IMG/VR virus record: IMGVR_UViG_3300033144_003431
Location: 1 to 64,000 of that record
Source of the DNA: a virus
Strand: one strand, 5' to 3'
DNA length: 64,000 nucleotides
A program made the position numbers and the translations under genes. This document shows, piece by piece, positions 46,914 to 56,660 of this stretch. Positions within the stretch are counted from its first letter, which is position 1, and every line of letters begins with the position of its first letter. The notes under the pieces are model-generated. The model worked only from the letters and a program-made list of their open reading frames with translations. It was not told the DNA's origin and did no database searches.

Positions 46914-47808
46914 GAGGGAATACCGTCTTTAACATTTCCTGACAGCGGTTTTGGTAAGTGTGATTTTCAAAAACAATAGATTGATTGTATTTACACAGTT
47001 CGTTTAAACTATGAGGGCCATCATGAGCCAGTAACGTCTTCGTAAAGGCCGCAATCTCTCCTGTGCTCTCGTATGGCATAGCACGAGAGTCAATACCGGC
47101 CTCAATGTTCATTTCATTGTCAAAGTGTTCAGTAAAAACAAACGTGCCCGCTGCTTGTGTTTCCCAGAAACGCATGTTTAACAGGCCACGTCCCTCAGGG
47201 GGGTTTTGATTGATGACAATTTTAGCTGACGCCAAGGCGTCAATGTAGTCTTCTCGGAACACGTCTCCCACCAACTCTAACTTCACTCCGTGTTGCTTGA
47301 GTTCAGTAGCCAGAGCACGCCTATCGTCGCGGATAGACCCAACAAGAACAACGTCGCGGGTTTTGGGATACTCCAGTGATCTTCCATGTAGTTCGCGGTC
47401 ACAAGCATAAGGTAGATAATGTGCATTCTTGTACCCCCATACTCTATATTCTTGTATGGTAAGAGGATTGGCTAGAAATAGGTGATCAAATCTAAAGTAA
47501 TCAACTAGTCTTTTGTAGCGGTCTTGATGATACGAAGTATCAAATAACCAGCACGCTGTCTTACGTGCTCTCACGAGCTGTAGCTCGTGATATTGAGGGT
47601 CACCATCGTTGCATTCCATATATAAAATCAGGTCAAACTCATGGTTGTCTAACGCAAATTTTCTATCTTCGACCCATTTGTTTTGTTGGTAATATTTCGC
47701 ATATGGAAACACCTCATGACCCAAGGCACGAAGTGCTTTAACTACCATGTCCCCCGTACTCCATCCTGGACTCTGTGGGATTCCCCTAAATGAAACCAGT
47801 ATTTTCAT
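46900..47808 (-). CDS. CgeB-like glycosyltransferase
   Basis: A 302-aa GT: MKILVSFRGIPQSPGWSTGD, LILYMECNDGDPQYHELQLV, VVLVGSIRDDRRALATELKQ, then INQNPPEGRGLLNMRFWETQ with AAGTFVFTEHF, the donor-site signature. Overlaps the GT2 gene by 14 bases. A perfect 8-bp hairpin lies inside the gene (47571-47590). Confidence 0.8.
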   Translation of the reverse strand: MKILVSFRGIPQSPGWSTGDMVVKALRALGHEVFPYAKYYQQNKWVEDRKFALDNHEFDLILYMECNDGDPQYHELQLVRARKTACWLFDTSYHQDRYKRLVDYFRFDHLFLANPLTIQEYRVWGYKNAHYLPYACDRELHGRSLEYPKTRDVVLVGSIRDDRRALATELKQHGVKLELVGDVFREDYIDALASAKIVINQNPPEGRGLLNMRFWETQAAGTFVFTEHFDNEMNIEAGIDSRAMPYESTGEIAAFTKTLLAHDGPHSLNELCKYNQSIVFENHTYQNRCQEMLKTVFPHESN

Positions 47809-48389
47809 AATGCCAATACCTTGACAAGTTGCTTGAATTGTCGTGATGTATAAAAATCCTCAGGATGCTTAGTGTGTTTTTTAGCATTACAAGATCGACA
47901 CAATAAAACCGCATTACTAATACAAAGACCGAATTCATCAATGAGAGGATAATGATGATCAATCTCTAGTCGTTCTTGTGCATCACAGTTAAAACACCGA
48001 TTATTGAAACGCTCGTAAATAAGCTGAATATCTGCATTACTCAACTGCATGTCTACATTGCGTACGCGATGACGACGACGCCTAGCTGATTGTTGTTTTG
48101 TTATACGTCCTTTGTCTGTTTGATTATATCTAGCTATATTAGCATAGATATGCTTTCTGCCATTTTCACTTTCGCGATATTTCTTATCATCTTTTTGCTT
48201 TGCTATACGTCCCTTGGTAGATTGTCTATAGCGTTTCTTTGTGGCTTTTCCATCGGAAGTTTTAAAATAACTGCTAGCCTTCCGTTTGTCACACTCCTTA
48301 CATCGGCTAGATAATCCGTCCGGACGACTACAATCCTTATAAAAGTCTTTCATAGGCTTGTTACTATGACATAAATAACATGTTTTCAT
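47805..48389 (-). CDS. HNH homing endonuclease
   Basis: A 194-aa nuclease. N-terminal Cys-rich fold TCYLCHSNKPMKDFYKDCSR, SSRCKECDKRKAS; a long basic repetitive middle (RYRQSTKGRIAKQKDDKKYR, RYNQTDKGRITKQQSARRRR) likely wraps DNA; C-terminal HNH RCFNCDAQERLEIDHHYPLI and CRSCNAKKHTKHP. Four-base overlaps with GuaC-like and GT genes. Confidence 0.88.
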   Translation of the reverse strand: MKTCYLCHSNKPMKDFYKDCSRPDGLSSRCKECDKRKASSYFKTSDGKATKKRYRQSTKGRIAKQKDDKKYRESENGRKHIYANIARYNQTDKGRITKQQSARRRRHRVRNVDMQLSNADIQLIYERFNNRCFNCDAQERLEIDHHYPLIDEFGLCISNAVLLCRSCNAKKHTKHPEDFYTSRQFKQLVKVLAL

Positions 48390-49453
48390 GGCTTACCCTG
48401 GCCATGGGGCGTGCCTTCAATGCGACCAGCGGCAGTAACTTCTACGTAAGCGGCCCTTTCTTTGAGTTGTTGTATGTTGTTAGCTCCACAATATGTGCAA
48501 CCACTACGGATACCTCCTATCAGGTCACCAATCACAGCGGAGACAGGTCCCTTAGCGGTAACCGTCGTCTCTACACCCTCGGCTGTCTTCCAGTCATTCA
48601 TGGTCCCCATGAAGTCATCTTGAGCTTCTTTAGAGGCCATACCACGGAACTTCTTGAATCTACGTGTAAGAGTTCCAGCAGGAGAAGCACTTTCCCAGAT
48701 GGGCTCTTCGTGAATCTCTCCAGGAGTTTCATCTGTACCAGCGAGCATCCCGCCAAGCATAACTGCATCTGCACCAGCGACGAAAGCTTTTACTGCGTCA
48801 CCAGGGGTACGGATGCCACCATCAGCGATGATAAAGACATTAACTCTACTGCACTCTTGGATAGCTGTAAACTGAGGCACGCCAAAACCAGTCTTTATAC
48901 GAGTAGAACAAACACTCCCAGGGCCAATGCCCACCTTAACGGCGTCGGCACCTTTGTCCGCCAAATATTCAGCACCAGTAGCGTGACACACATTCCCGGC
49001 AATAACAAATACCCCATCATCAAACTCCTTAATCTTCTGAACCATCTGACCTACGGGCTTACTGTGTCCGTGAGCAATATCAATACAAAAGTAACGTGCT
49101 CCTACTTCATAGAGTGCATGAAAACGATCAAGCCCCTCGTTGACACCAAGAGATACTACAGTCTCGCAGTCTCTTAGGCGTGGTGATCGAGTATTTTGCC
49201 ATTCAAGAGTTGCGTCGTTATACATCGTAACATTGTCTTCAATGCTACAGAAACGATGTAAAAAACCAAGACCACCCTGATCATAAATACGTCTAGCCAT
49301 AAAATGACCAGTAACAGTGTCCATGTTCGAACTCAAGACAGGAATTCTGAGCTTAAGACCTCCAAACTGAACGCTAGTGTCTACGTCTCTTCGGCTAGCG
49401 ATATTGTTGTATCGCGGCACGAGAGAAATGTCGTCAAATGACAGAGCTTTCAT
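48386..49453 (-). CDS. GMP reductase/IMP dehydrogenase-family enzyme
   Basis: A 355-aa TIM-barrel enzyme without CBS domains: [60 protein letters not shown] (catalytic Cys), [36 protein letters not shown]. The ending [24 protein letters not shown] looks more like GMP reductase (guaC) than guaB. It adjusts the guanine/adenine nucleotide balance. Within the glycan island it may support GTP/GDP-sugar supply. Confidence 0.82.
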   Translation of the reverse strand: MKALSFDDISLVPRYNNIASRRDVDTSVQFGGLKLRIPVLSSNMDTVTGHFMARRIYDQGGLGFLHRFCSIEDNVTMYNDATLEWQNTRSPRLRDCETVVSLGVNEGLDRFHALYEVGARYFCIDIAHGHSKPVGQMVQKIKEFDDGVFVIAGNVCHATGAEYLADKGADAVKVGIGPGSVCSTRIKTGFGVPQFTAIQECSRVNVFIIADGGIRTPGDAVKAFVAGADAVMLGGMLAGTDETPGEIHEEPIWESASPAGTLTRRFKKFRGMASKEAQDDFMGTMNDWKTAEGVETTVTAKGPVSAVIGDLIGGIRSGCTYCGANNIQQLKERAAYVEVTAAGRIEGTPHGQGKP

Positions 49454-50196
49454 AGGGCTTGTGCTAATGCTTGTACGTGTTCAGCTACGTTCAGTTCGTT
49501 CTCATCGAAAACCTGTCCAATAAACTCTGTGCCGATTCTCGGTAAAGGAAAGTCTCGTGCGTGTGGCTCCATGCGAAAGAACGATGCATGTACCATCGCA
49601 TCGTCAACGATGCGAGGGTAGATGATAGAGTTCAAAAAGTCCTGATCAGTTTGCCACCTGTCTTCCTGATTCCACGCGGCCATTAGTACAATCATATTTG
49701 GCACCACGTCAGCTTTTACGCCCCACATCCCACCAAGAATAGATGAACCATGCCAAGGATGATCTCGCATAATGTGAAATCCCTTGTCGGATTCCATCCA
49801 GGCGTCTACCGCCGCCTTCTCGCGATAAGACAGTCTACTGTCACAGTCGCGTGAAATCATTGCCTCTACATTAGGATCGGACGCTGGCTCGAAACGCCAA
49901 AACATACCACGCCAATCCCCCGGTTCTTGTATGTGATAGATCTCAATTTCATTAGTGGTTTCAGTATGGATCGAGCCACACATGGCTTCCCACTTGTTTT
50001 CTATCCGCACAAATCGCGACCACCTATTTGTTAGGCTTATGAGATCTTCTGTCACTTTAAACGCAGTCGAACGTCCAATATAAAACCTACAAGTCCAGCC
50101 TGGAAACAACTCCATGGCCAGTATTGCATTGCGAATAGCTCCTTGGGTATACTTGAGATCATTGCCCCATAAACTAAAACTGATTACCTTACTCAT
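49450..50196 (-). CDS. Glycosyltransferase-like protein
   Basis: A 248-aa protein: MSKVISFSLWGNDLKYTQGA, MELFPGWTCRFYIGRSTAFK, YHIQEPGDWRGMFWRFEPAS, EAMISRDCDSRLSYREKAAV with a DxD-type site, and GMWGVKADVVPNMIVLM. It resembles glycosyltransferases found in phage and sugar clusters. ATG 50196 preferred to an upstream TTG; overlaps the GT4 stop by eight bases. Confidence 0.7.
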   Translation of the reverse strand: MSKVISFSLWGNDLKYTQGAIRNAILAMELFPGWTCRFYIGRSTAFKVTEDLISLTNRWSRFVRIENKWEAMCGSIHTETTNEIEIYHIQEPGDWRGMFWRFEPASDPNVEAMISRDCDSRLSYREKAAVDAWMESDKGFHIMRDHPWHGSSILGGMWGVKADVVPNMIVLMAAWNQEDRWQTDQDFLNSIIYPRIVDDAMVHASFFRMEPHARDFPLPRIGTEFIGQVFDENELNVAEHVQALAQAL

Positions 50197-51343
50197 TATC
50201 AAGCACCCAATCGTACAATTGTACTAGCTGACCAGTCATGCATTCTGCTTCAAAATAACGCATAGCACGACGACGAGCCTCAAGACCAAAGTGCTCCCTG
50301 AGGCGAACCAAACCAGACTCATCCTCAGCGGCCATTTCGGGGTTCTCGATTAGCTGAACCAATACATCACGGTAAGCGATGTGGTCTACGACAGGAACAA
50401 CGAAACCAGCATTACCAATAATCTCAGACTGACCGTTGTAGATTGCAGACTCGTGAGAGACAACGGGAAGTCTGTGCATCATTGCTTCTTGGATATTGCA
50501 CGGGCAGCATTCACCATCATGGCGGGCATGGGCGTATATGTCCAGCCCCATATAAAACCTAGACAACTCTGTATCATCCACAATAGGATCACTGAAACGA
50601 ACATTTTGAATTCCTAGTCTTGTTACTGTATCACGCCACCCTTGACATGGATTGACAACAATGTAGTAAGCGTTAGGGTACATCTTTTCGACTTCTAGAA
50701 ATGCCATCAAAGAGATAGGATCAAAGTTATCTGCTCGTCCTACTCGTCCAAGTAGAATAGCATCATGCGGAATCTTGAATTTCTCCAGCAACTTTTCACG
50801 CCAAATTTCTTTCTGCTCAGGTAGTACGTCCATGACCGGCTGATCAATCGGATTGTAAAGCACGGGACCATCGGGGCTTCCATCAGCTAACGCTCTCTCT
50901 CGGATGTAGCCCGAAATATAGATGTTCAGATCAATCTGACGTTCCGGTGTTCTGTCTGCCTTACCGAAGATGTTGGTTTCCACCCACTTTGCACGAGGTG
51001 CCATGTAACGGAAACAAGGCCATTCGGCATAACCAGAGCGATGAACGTGAACAATGTCAGGATCAATATCACTTAGCACCTCGTGCAAGTTGTCGTGCTG
51101 CGGCATGTACGGTGCCTGACGACCTTTCTTGCCGGGTTCCCATTCGTAACCAACAACGTGATCATCACCAAGCCACTGACGAGCGATATCTAGTCGTTGG
51201 TTCTGACTATCACCGAGACGATAAACGATGTATGGCTCAAAGCGTTCGCTACGAGCTAAATACTTACAGAAAAGCTGGGCCGTACGGTCTGTGCCGCTGT
51301 AACCAACAGTTTTACTATGATGGACTACTTTGATTTTATTCAT
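50189..51343 (-). CDS. Family 4 glycosyltransferase
   Basis: A 384-aa GT-B enzyme: VVHHSKTVGYSGTDRTAQLF at the N-terminus, GRVGRADNFDPISLMAFLEV, MGLDIYAHARHDGECCPCNI with the donor-site E-x(7)-E equivalent (NIQEAMMHRLPVVSHESAIY). Close in layout to the next gene, 51336; probably a duplicated pair. Confidence 0.85.
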   Translation of the reverse strand: MNKIKVVHHSKTVGYSGTDRTAQLFCKYLARSERFEPYIVYRLGDSQNQRLDIARQWLGDDHVVGYEWEPGKKGRQAPYMPQHDNLHEVLSDIDPDIVHVHRSGYAEWPCFRYMAPRAKWVETNIFGKADRTPERQIDLNIYISGYIRERALADGSPDGPVLYNPIDQPVMDVLPEQKEIWREKLLEKFKIPHDAILLGRVGRADNFDPISLMAFLEVEKMYPNAYYIVVNPCQGWRDTVTRLGIQNVRFSDPIVDDTELSRFYMGLDIYAHARHDGECCPCNIQEAMMHRLPVVSHESAIYNGQSEIIGNAGFVVPVVDHIAYRDVLVQLIENPEMAAEDESGLVRLREHFGLEARRRAMRYFEAECMTGQLVQLYDWVLDNE

Positions 51344-52412
51344 CTGCGATTTCTCTATAGATCTTTTCTAGTTTAGCCACACAGGCGTCAACGTGATATT
51401 CTTTTACCGACTTAAAAATAGCGGCATGGCCGAAGTCTTCTCTCAGTTTTTCGTTGTTGATCAAACGTAACAAGGCTTCCGCATATTCCGCCGGATCGTT
51501 ATTCACAATGAAGCCAGTCTCGCCATCATCGACAAGTTCTGTCTGAGACTGAAACACACCCATGTTTGGATTACTAGGTGTGGCAATGTGTGTAACGACC
51601 GGCTTTCCGTGAATCATTGCCTCTGCAATGTTAACTCCAAATGTCTCACCGTCTGCTCTAGCGTGAGCGTAGATGTCTACACTGTTATAGAACTGACTTA
51701 GGACTAATGGATTGGTTGTTGGTTCAATAACTTTAAATGGAATCTCGTATTCCGCAAGGTCATTGATCATGTTGCTGGGTGGTGCCACTACAAGGAAGCG
51801 TACGTCGTGTCCCTGCATACGTAGTAACCGGGCAGCATCTACGCTGACAGAGTTATAGATACCATTGTCCGGTCGCCCACAGCGACCCAGCCAAATGGCA
51901 TCGCTTGAAAGTCCAGAAATACGTTTGTCTGAATACGGCATTTCTACCGGGTTGTTCACGAAGTCAAACCGAGGATGGAGTCTGCCGCGAAGCGTGTGGT
52001 CCATTAGCCACCTGCTCATGAACAGCGACTTTGACACCTTGGGGTTCTGGTCGATGAAACCAAAGACGTTGGTCTCCACGAAGTGGGGCACATGAATGTG
52101 GACTCCCGGCTCGGGGAACTCGGCATACCCGCTTCGATACGTGTGTACGATATCAACTTCGTACATGTCAATAACAGCCTGTAGATCGTCCCCTGTGGGG
52201 TCACCGTCCTGATAGGAGTCTACCGCTACTAAGGTGCCACCACAGACGGCAGCGGCCTTTTGAAACTCTTCTAGTCTAGGGTGGTCGCCACCTTTTTCGT
52301 ATGCTACTATAGTGTTGAAGTCTGGACTAGTGAGTTGCTCGAAAAACAACTGACACGTCTTAGCTGTACCACCAAGATCAAGGTGACGCAAGTAGTGTAG
52401 AACGGTAATCAT
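51336..52412 (-). CDS. Family 4 glycosyltransferase, paralogue of 50189
   Basis: A 358-aa GT-B enzyme: VLHYLRHLDLGGTAKTCQLF, VDIVHTYRSGYAEFPEPGVH (compare VHVHRSGYAEWPCF in the 50189 gene), YNSVDIYAHARADGETFGVN, IAEAMIHGKPVVTHIATPSN. The shared RSGYAE and DIYAHAR segments show that it and 50189 are paralogues. Overlaps by eight bases. Confidence 0.86.
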   Translation of the reverse strand: MITVLHYLRHLDLGGTAKTCQLFFEQLTSPDFNTIVAYEKGGDHPRLEEFQKAAAVCGGTLVAVDSYQDGDPTGDDLQAVIDMYEVDIVHTYRSGYAEFPEPGVHIHVPHFVETNVFGFIDQNPKVSKSLFMSRWLMDHTLRGRLHPRFDFVNNPVEMPYSDKRISGLSSDAIWLGRCGRPDNGIYNSVSVDAARLLRMQGHDVRFLVVAPPSNMINDLAEYEIPFKVIEPTTNPLVLSQFYNSVDIYAHARADGETFGVNIAEAMIHGKPVVTHIATPSNPNMGVFQSQTELVDDGETGFIVNNDPAEYAEALLRLINNEKLREDFGHAAIFKSVKEYHVDACVAKLEKIYREIADE

Positions 52413-52801
52413 GAGAAATCAATAGGACCACTGAACGGGTCAACCTCTTCTTCTTCGTCGTTTCTTTTGTAATCATCATCAAGACGAACCACGTCGTCTA
52501 GCTCTGGCGATGACGCTTCCATCACGACAACGGGCGATGTGGCAGACGCCTCAAGTCTATGTATGGTCCCAGGAGTGATGGTAATAAAACGTCCCGGCAA
52601 CAATGTCATTTCGCGATCAAAACCATCAGCAGACAAAAACAAAGTGCCGCAGCCGTATAGGCAATACATTGTTTCCAGCTTGTCATTGTGGTATTGTAGG
52701 CTAAGTCGATGCCCCGCATCAACCTCTAAAATCTTGAAAGCATACTTGTCGTTTACTTCCATGATTCGCTCTCTACCCCAGGGCTTATCTACTAACTTCA
52801 T
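52409..52801 (-). CDS. Phosphomannose isomerase-like cupin
   Basis: A 130-aa cupin: VDKPWGRERIMEVNDKYAFK, LEVDAGHRLSLQYHNDKLET, YCLYGCGTLFL, ITITPGTIHRLEAS. The KPWG.E and H-x-H-x-x-x-x-E patterns match the C-terminal cupin of type II mannose-6-phosphate isomerases. It could feed mannose into the GDP-fucose path. Guanylyltransferase and phosphomannomutase are not visible in the window. The acidic C-terminal tail is extra. Confidence 0.75.
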   Translation of the reverse strand: MKLVDKPWGRERIMEVNDKYAFKILEVDAGHRLSLQYHNDKLETMYCLYGCGTLFLSADGFDREMTLLPGRFITITPGTIHRLEASATSPVVVMEASSPELDDVVRLDDDYKRNDEEEEVDPFSGPIDFS

Positions 52802-53106
52802 TGCGGTTCAATATTGTTGCGTCTCAGTTGATGTTCCAAATCACGAATACGTGTCTGAGCGGCATTATGTCTAGCGGAGTCTAACGAACGAGCAAGAGGA
52901 TCAGATCCTTTAAGAGATTCGTTCTCCTGTCTCAGTGCTCGTTTTTCTTTTTTAAGCCCTTTGATCATCTGTTCGGCTAAAACCCAACGATTTCTGTGTT
53001 CGGCGGTAACCTTAATTTGAGTCTCAAGCTGCTCTTCTAGCTTCTCGTGCTCTTCAACCAGACTTCGTGCGACTAAGCTTTGCCATGTTTTTTTGAAGTT
53101 CGCCAT
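52798..53106 (-). CDS. Coiled-coil protein, 102 aa
   Basis: Almost wholly helical: LVEEHEKLEEQLETQIKVTA, IKGLKKEKRALRQENESLKG. No family recognised. It may tether or scaffold glycosyltransferases. ATGA overlap with the cupin; its start overlaps the upstream GT2 gene by 34 bases. Confidence 0.65.
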   Translation of the reverse strand: MANFKKTWQSLVARSLVEEHEKLEEQLETQIKVTAEHRNRWVLAEQMIKGLKKEKRALRQENESLKGSDPLARSLDSARHNAAQTRIRDLEHQLRRNNIEPQ

Positions 53107-53933
53107 TTCTTGCCTGCTTGCATCTTAGCTACCCATTCATCTTTCGGAGGTAGGTCGTTGAAGTCACTAAACTCTCTTGCATGCTTCAAGTGTCCTTTGA
53201 AATTATGACCAAAGAACTCTGAAATGGAAGCATAAGTTTCCCAATTATTTGCGTGCTTGTTGCGATTTTCAATAGAATCGGGACGTTGTGTATAAACTGT
53301 AATGAACTGATTGATCACATGGCCGTGATAACCTTTACTCATGAAGTAAAGCCAAAGCCAGTAGTCGTACGCAGACTGGTGGCTAGCTGCCCTCTCGTCC
53401 ATCAAATCCCAGTCAAGATCATCTACAAAACTCTTGTCATTTCTCCATACAACCTGCGGTCCAGCCCAACACTCACGAGACATAAGCTCAAAATCAAACT
53501 TGGGTTTTAATCCTCTTCCCTGCATCTGACCGTTCTCGTTGATGATAGTCAGACCACCGTAGCAGAAGGCAATCTTAGAGCCTACATGCATAGGACTGGT
53601 AGCCATCCTCATGTGCTTGAAAACGGTTGCCGTGGTCTCGGGTGCGTGGTAGTCATCTGTGTTAGAATTCATCACAAACTCACCCGTGGCTGCTCGCCAA
53701 GCCCTCAACCACGAGGCACCGTATGGTTCCCGCTCATGGTGATAGATGTACTTAACGCGGGAATCCGCGTTAGCCCACTTCTCTCCAATGATACCATCGG
53801 TACCAGGAGAATTGGGATTAACGATAACGATTTCAAAATCAGGGTCCGTCTGATGATCTAGCATGTGAGCAATATGCTCGTCTAAATAGTGGCCAGAATC
53901 ATAAGTACTAACCAAAAAACTAACCTTGGGCAT
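53073..53933 (-). CDS. Family 2 glycosyltransferase
   Basis: A 286-aa GT-A enzyme: PKVSFLVSTYDSGHYLDEHI, DFEIVIVNPNSPGTDGIIGE, GEFVMNSNTDDYHAPETTAT (acidic site NTDDY), YDYWLWLYFMSKGYHGHVIN, and a Lys-rich tail. Overlaps HNH (14 bases) and coiled-coil (34 bases) genes. Confidence 0.82.
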   Translation of the reverse strand: MPKVSFLVSTYDSGHYLDEHIAHMLDHQTDPDFEIVIVNPNSPGTDGIIGEKWANADSRVKYIYHHEREPYGASWLRAWRAATGEFVMNSNTDDYHAPETTATVFKHMRMATSPMHVGSKIAFCYGGLTIINENGQMQGRGLKPKFDFELMSRECWAGPQVVWRNDKSFVDDLDWDLMDERAASHQSAYDYWLWLYFMSKGYHGHVINQFITVYTQRPDSIENRNKHANNWETYASISEFFGHNFKGHLKHAREFSDFNDLPPKDEWVAKMQAGKKWRTSKKHGKA

Positions 53934-54375
53934 TATCTCTACACCTTATTTCCGATTCTCTTTTGCACGTTCTACAATAACGATACCCCGTTGATGGCTG
54001 AACATACAAATTATCGCCACTCAACGGATGTCCATGTTTACAGTGTGTCTTTCTGGCATTTTTAGCTGGTGGACTATCTCCAAGCATGACGTTTTCCACT
54101 AACGTCATGACACGTAGGTGATCTGGATTAACGCATCTACGATTTCTACACTTGTGATCAACTTGCATTCCTTCAGGAATAACGCCTACAAAATATTCAT
54201 AAGCAAACGCATACGCTTTTCCCCAGCTAGACACTCCAGACTCATGACTGAATCTAAAGCACCCATAACCATCACGATCAGTACATGCCGTCCAGTTCCA
54301 ACAGCCCGTGCTAGAGTCGATGATGTACTTTTCTTGAAACCGATTAATCGGGTCTTTTCTAGAACGACATGCCAT
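53920..54375 (-). CDS. HNH homing endonuclease
   Basis: A 151-aa HNH, 13110 subfamily: TGCWNWTACTDRDGYGCFRF, AYAFAYEYFVGVIPEGMQVD, DHKCRNRRCVNPDHLRVMTL, and the zinc-like tail HCKHGHPLSGDNLY...CRTCKR. Overlaps the upstream GT by 17 bases and the downstream GT2 by 14. Confidence 0.89.
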   Translation of the reverse strand: MACRSRKDPINRFQEKYIIDSSTGCWNWTACTDRDGYGCFRFSHESGVSSWGKAYAFAYEYFVGVIPEGMQVDHKCRNRRCVNPDHLRVMTLVENVMLGDSPPAKNARKTHCKHGHPLSGDNLYVQPSTGYRYCRTCKRESEIRCRDNAQG

Positions 54376-55369
54376 TATGATAATGCTGCATATAGGGCTG
54401 AGATTGCTGTGTCATACAGAGCCAAATGTTTCCTACGTCTTCACCAGCTAACGCCTTCTTATAAAAAGAATCGTCTTTCCAGTTGTTGTCACAGTCACAG
54501 TGTTGTGCAACCTGAGGACGATGATTAATTATTGCCGGATGTTCTCCGTCAAAATACAGCACGGGCTCTGTAACATCAAACCAGTCTTTAACTTTTTGGT
54601 CAAACTTTACGTCGGCATTGTCGTGTTTAGCAAGCTCGCCTTTGTAATACTCTTGTTTTTGTTCCATGACTTCATTCATGTTTCTACGAGCATACCCATA
54701 GTGGTAAATAAAAATAGGATCCCTAGGTACAATTCTACGTGGTTGATAATGTGGTGAAAAGTATGTACAGTGACCAGCAGGATCAGTCAATACAGGGTGG
54801 CTATTATACTTCATGCCACGCACATACTTAATAATCCTTTGATGCTGAGTGTTCCATTCGGGACCAGGAACCGCAATATGATCAAGGTCACGATAAAAAT
54901 GCAAGAAGGTAGGAATAAATTCTTGAGCTTGCGGATCAAGCTCAATAGCCTTACGTAATCGTCTAATGTCCTCGGGACGATAGAACTCATCAGCATCATT
55001 AATGAGAATCCAATCTCCAGGTACAGACATGTCCAAGAAGGTCTGCTTCATATCCTCAAGATCCTTCCAGTGCTTGTTAATTGAGATCACCACAAGCTTG
55101 TTGTCAGGATCGTTGTGAGCTTTAAAATCATCAATAACACCTTTCGTGTTGTCGGTTGAGTGACCATCCTCCGTGGAGTTGGGGCGGTTCTCAACGGCAC
55201 CTTCAATAACGAGAATGCGATCTACCTCGTCATAGATAGAGTGTAGTACTGCTCCCGCGAAATCTTCCTCGTTGTGCATCTGAATACACTGAACGATCCT
55301 TACGGGGCGATTGACACGCTCCGCAATACACTGCATCTGCGGTACGTAATGGATTTGTTGCTGATTCAT
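54359..55369 (-). CDS. Glycosyltransferase (GT2-like)
   Basis: A 336-aa enzyme: VRIVQCIQMHNEEDFAGAVL, VDRILVIEGAVENRPNSTED, WILINDADEFYRPEDIRRLR (DADEF acidic site), and IFIYHYGYARRNMNEVMEQK. GT2-like with a His-rich C-terminus. Overlaps the next gene by four bases. Confidence 0.8.
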   Translation of the reverse strand: MNQQQIHYVPQMQCIAERVNRPVRIVQCIQMHNEEDFAGAVLHSIYDEVDRILVIEGAVENRPNSTEDGHSTDNTKGVIDDFKAHNDPDNKLVVISINKHWKDLEDMKQTFLDMSVPGDWILINDADEFYRPEDIRRLRKAIELDPQAQEFIPTFLHFYRDLDHIAVPGPEWNTQHQRIIKYVRGMKYNSHPVLTDPAGHCTYFSPHYQPRRIVPRDPIFIYHYGYARRNMNEVMEQKQEYYKGELAKHDNADVKFDQKVKDWFDVTEPVLYFDGEHPAIINHRPQVAQHCDCDNNWKDDSFYKKALAGEDVGNIWLCMTQQSQPYMQHYHNGMSF

Positions 55370-56610
55370 AGGGTTTCCTCCAACGATACTTCGGCTTCCT
55401 TATATCTAGCTACGCCGGTCTCTTTCCAAGATTGTACTGCGGCCTCTACTTGCTCGACAATCTGTTCATGGACATTACGGTAATCTAGCTTTTCTCCTAC
55501 TAGCTTTGCATTCTCACGACGCTGTAAAACGGCTTTCCACTCGGCTTGACCCTGTTCGTCCAACACATCAGCTTCATTTGCCTTGCGAAGAATATGGAAA
55601 CGCTGCATGGTCATGGCAAGCTCTACGGGCGAAGGCTCAAAACATTGTTCTAGACCAGTAAAGAGACCAGGGTCAGGGTGCGGCATGTCATAGAAGAATG
55701 TCGGGGTACCACCATAAACCAGAGAGTTCTCAGGTGTCACAAACTCTGCAAGACCACCAGCGTTATGACTAATGACCGTGTTGCCGTGTGCCAACGCATC
55801 AAACGCAGGGATGCCCCAGCCTTCGCCACGACTAGTACAAACGTACGCATCGCCACGAGCATGAAGACCGTGAACCTCGTCGTCACTCATGGTGTAAATG
55901 ACGGGCAAGATAGGCGGGTACTCACTGATGGGGATCCGACAACGCTCTTTGACGCCCTGGATGTATTGCTTCACTATTTCAAGGTCATTCTGTCGTCCAC
56001 CCATATTGACATAGGTCTTGAGAACCAACAGAACATCGTTAGGAGCACCAGCAAACGCTGCAAAGTACGCACGCAGAAGAACATCAATACCCTTCTTTGT
56101 GCTTAGTTGGCAGATGTTATAAAACACGGTTCGCCCTTCAATGTTGTCGATAACAAACGGCTCGTAGTCACGCTTATAGTCATCAACGTCACAAGGAGGA
56201 CCAGCCACCAAGATAGGCTTGTTAACGCCAGAATTCAAGAGTGCTGTAGCATTGTGCTTAGAGGGGACAATCAAAAAGTCAAACTCATTAGCTTTAGCTA
56301 CCCACCCTTGTTGAATACGGTCTGTCTCTAAAAAAGTATATAGACCATTGGGAATTCCAGGAACGGGCACTGCTTCGTTGTTGCATGTAATCATCTGTAA
56401 AGCAACGTCTACGTTCTGTAGGTCGTTCTCTAACAGAGGTTGCATCCAATCGGGCACCTCAAATTCTTGTCCTTCGTCCAAAGAGTCAAACTTAAGAGGA
56501 CGAGCCGTAATTTCTAGTCTGTCATTCTGAGCTAGTGCCTGCAAGAGATGACGCGATGCTGTGGCAAATCCCGAAAAATCCATCAACGGTCCAACGTACA
56601 AAAGCTTCAT
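55366..56610 (-). CDS. Family 4 glycosyltransferase
   Basis: A 414-aa GT-B enzyme: LLYVGPLMDFSGFATASRHL, GLYTFLETDRIQQGWVAKAN, VFYNICQLSTKKGIDVLLRA, GDAYVCTSRGEGWGIPAFDA, LAHGNTVISHNAGGLAEFVT (donor-site E-x-x-G pattern). Strong AAAGGAGGGG ribosome-binding site starts a new translational unit. Confidence 0.88.
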   Translation of the reverse strand: MKLLYVGPLMDFSGFATASRHLLQALAQNDRLEITARPLKFDSLDEGQEFEVPDWMQPLLENDLQNVDVALQMITCNNEAVPVPGIPNGLYTFLETDRIQQGWVAKANEFDFLIVPSKHNATALLNSGVNKPILVAGPPCDVDDYKRDYEPFVIDNIEGRTVFYNICQLSTKKGIDVLLRAYFAAFAGAPNDVLLVLKTYVNMGGRQNDLEIVKQYIQGVKERCRIPISEYPPILPVIYTMSDDEVHGLHARGDAYVCTSRGEGWGIPAFDALAHGNTVISHNAGGLAEFVTPENSLVYGGTPTFFYDMPHPDPGLFTGLEQCFEPSPVELAMTMQRFHILRKANEADVLDEQGQAEWKAVLQRRENAKLVGEKLDYRNVHEQIVEQVEAAVQSWKETGVARYKEAEVSLEETL

Positions 56611-56660
56611 ACTAACCCCTCCTTTAAATAGTCTACTAAGCTGTTAATCATATTTTTTCT

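Noticed and set aside
47571-49615. 8-bp perfect hairpins at 47571-47590 and 49596-49615 in glycosyltransferase genes
   Set aside because: About nine 8-bp stems with loops up to eight bases are expected at random in a window this size, so I do not claim function.
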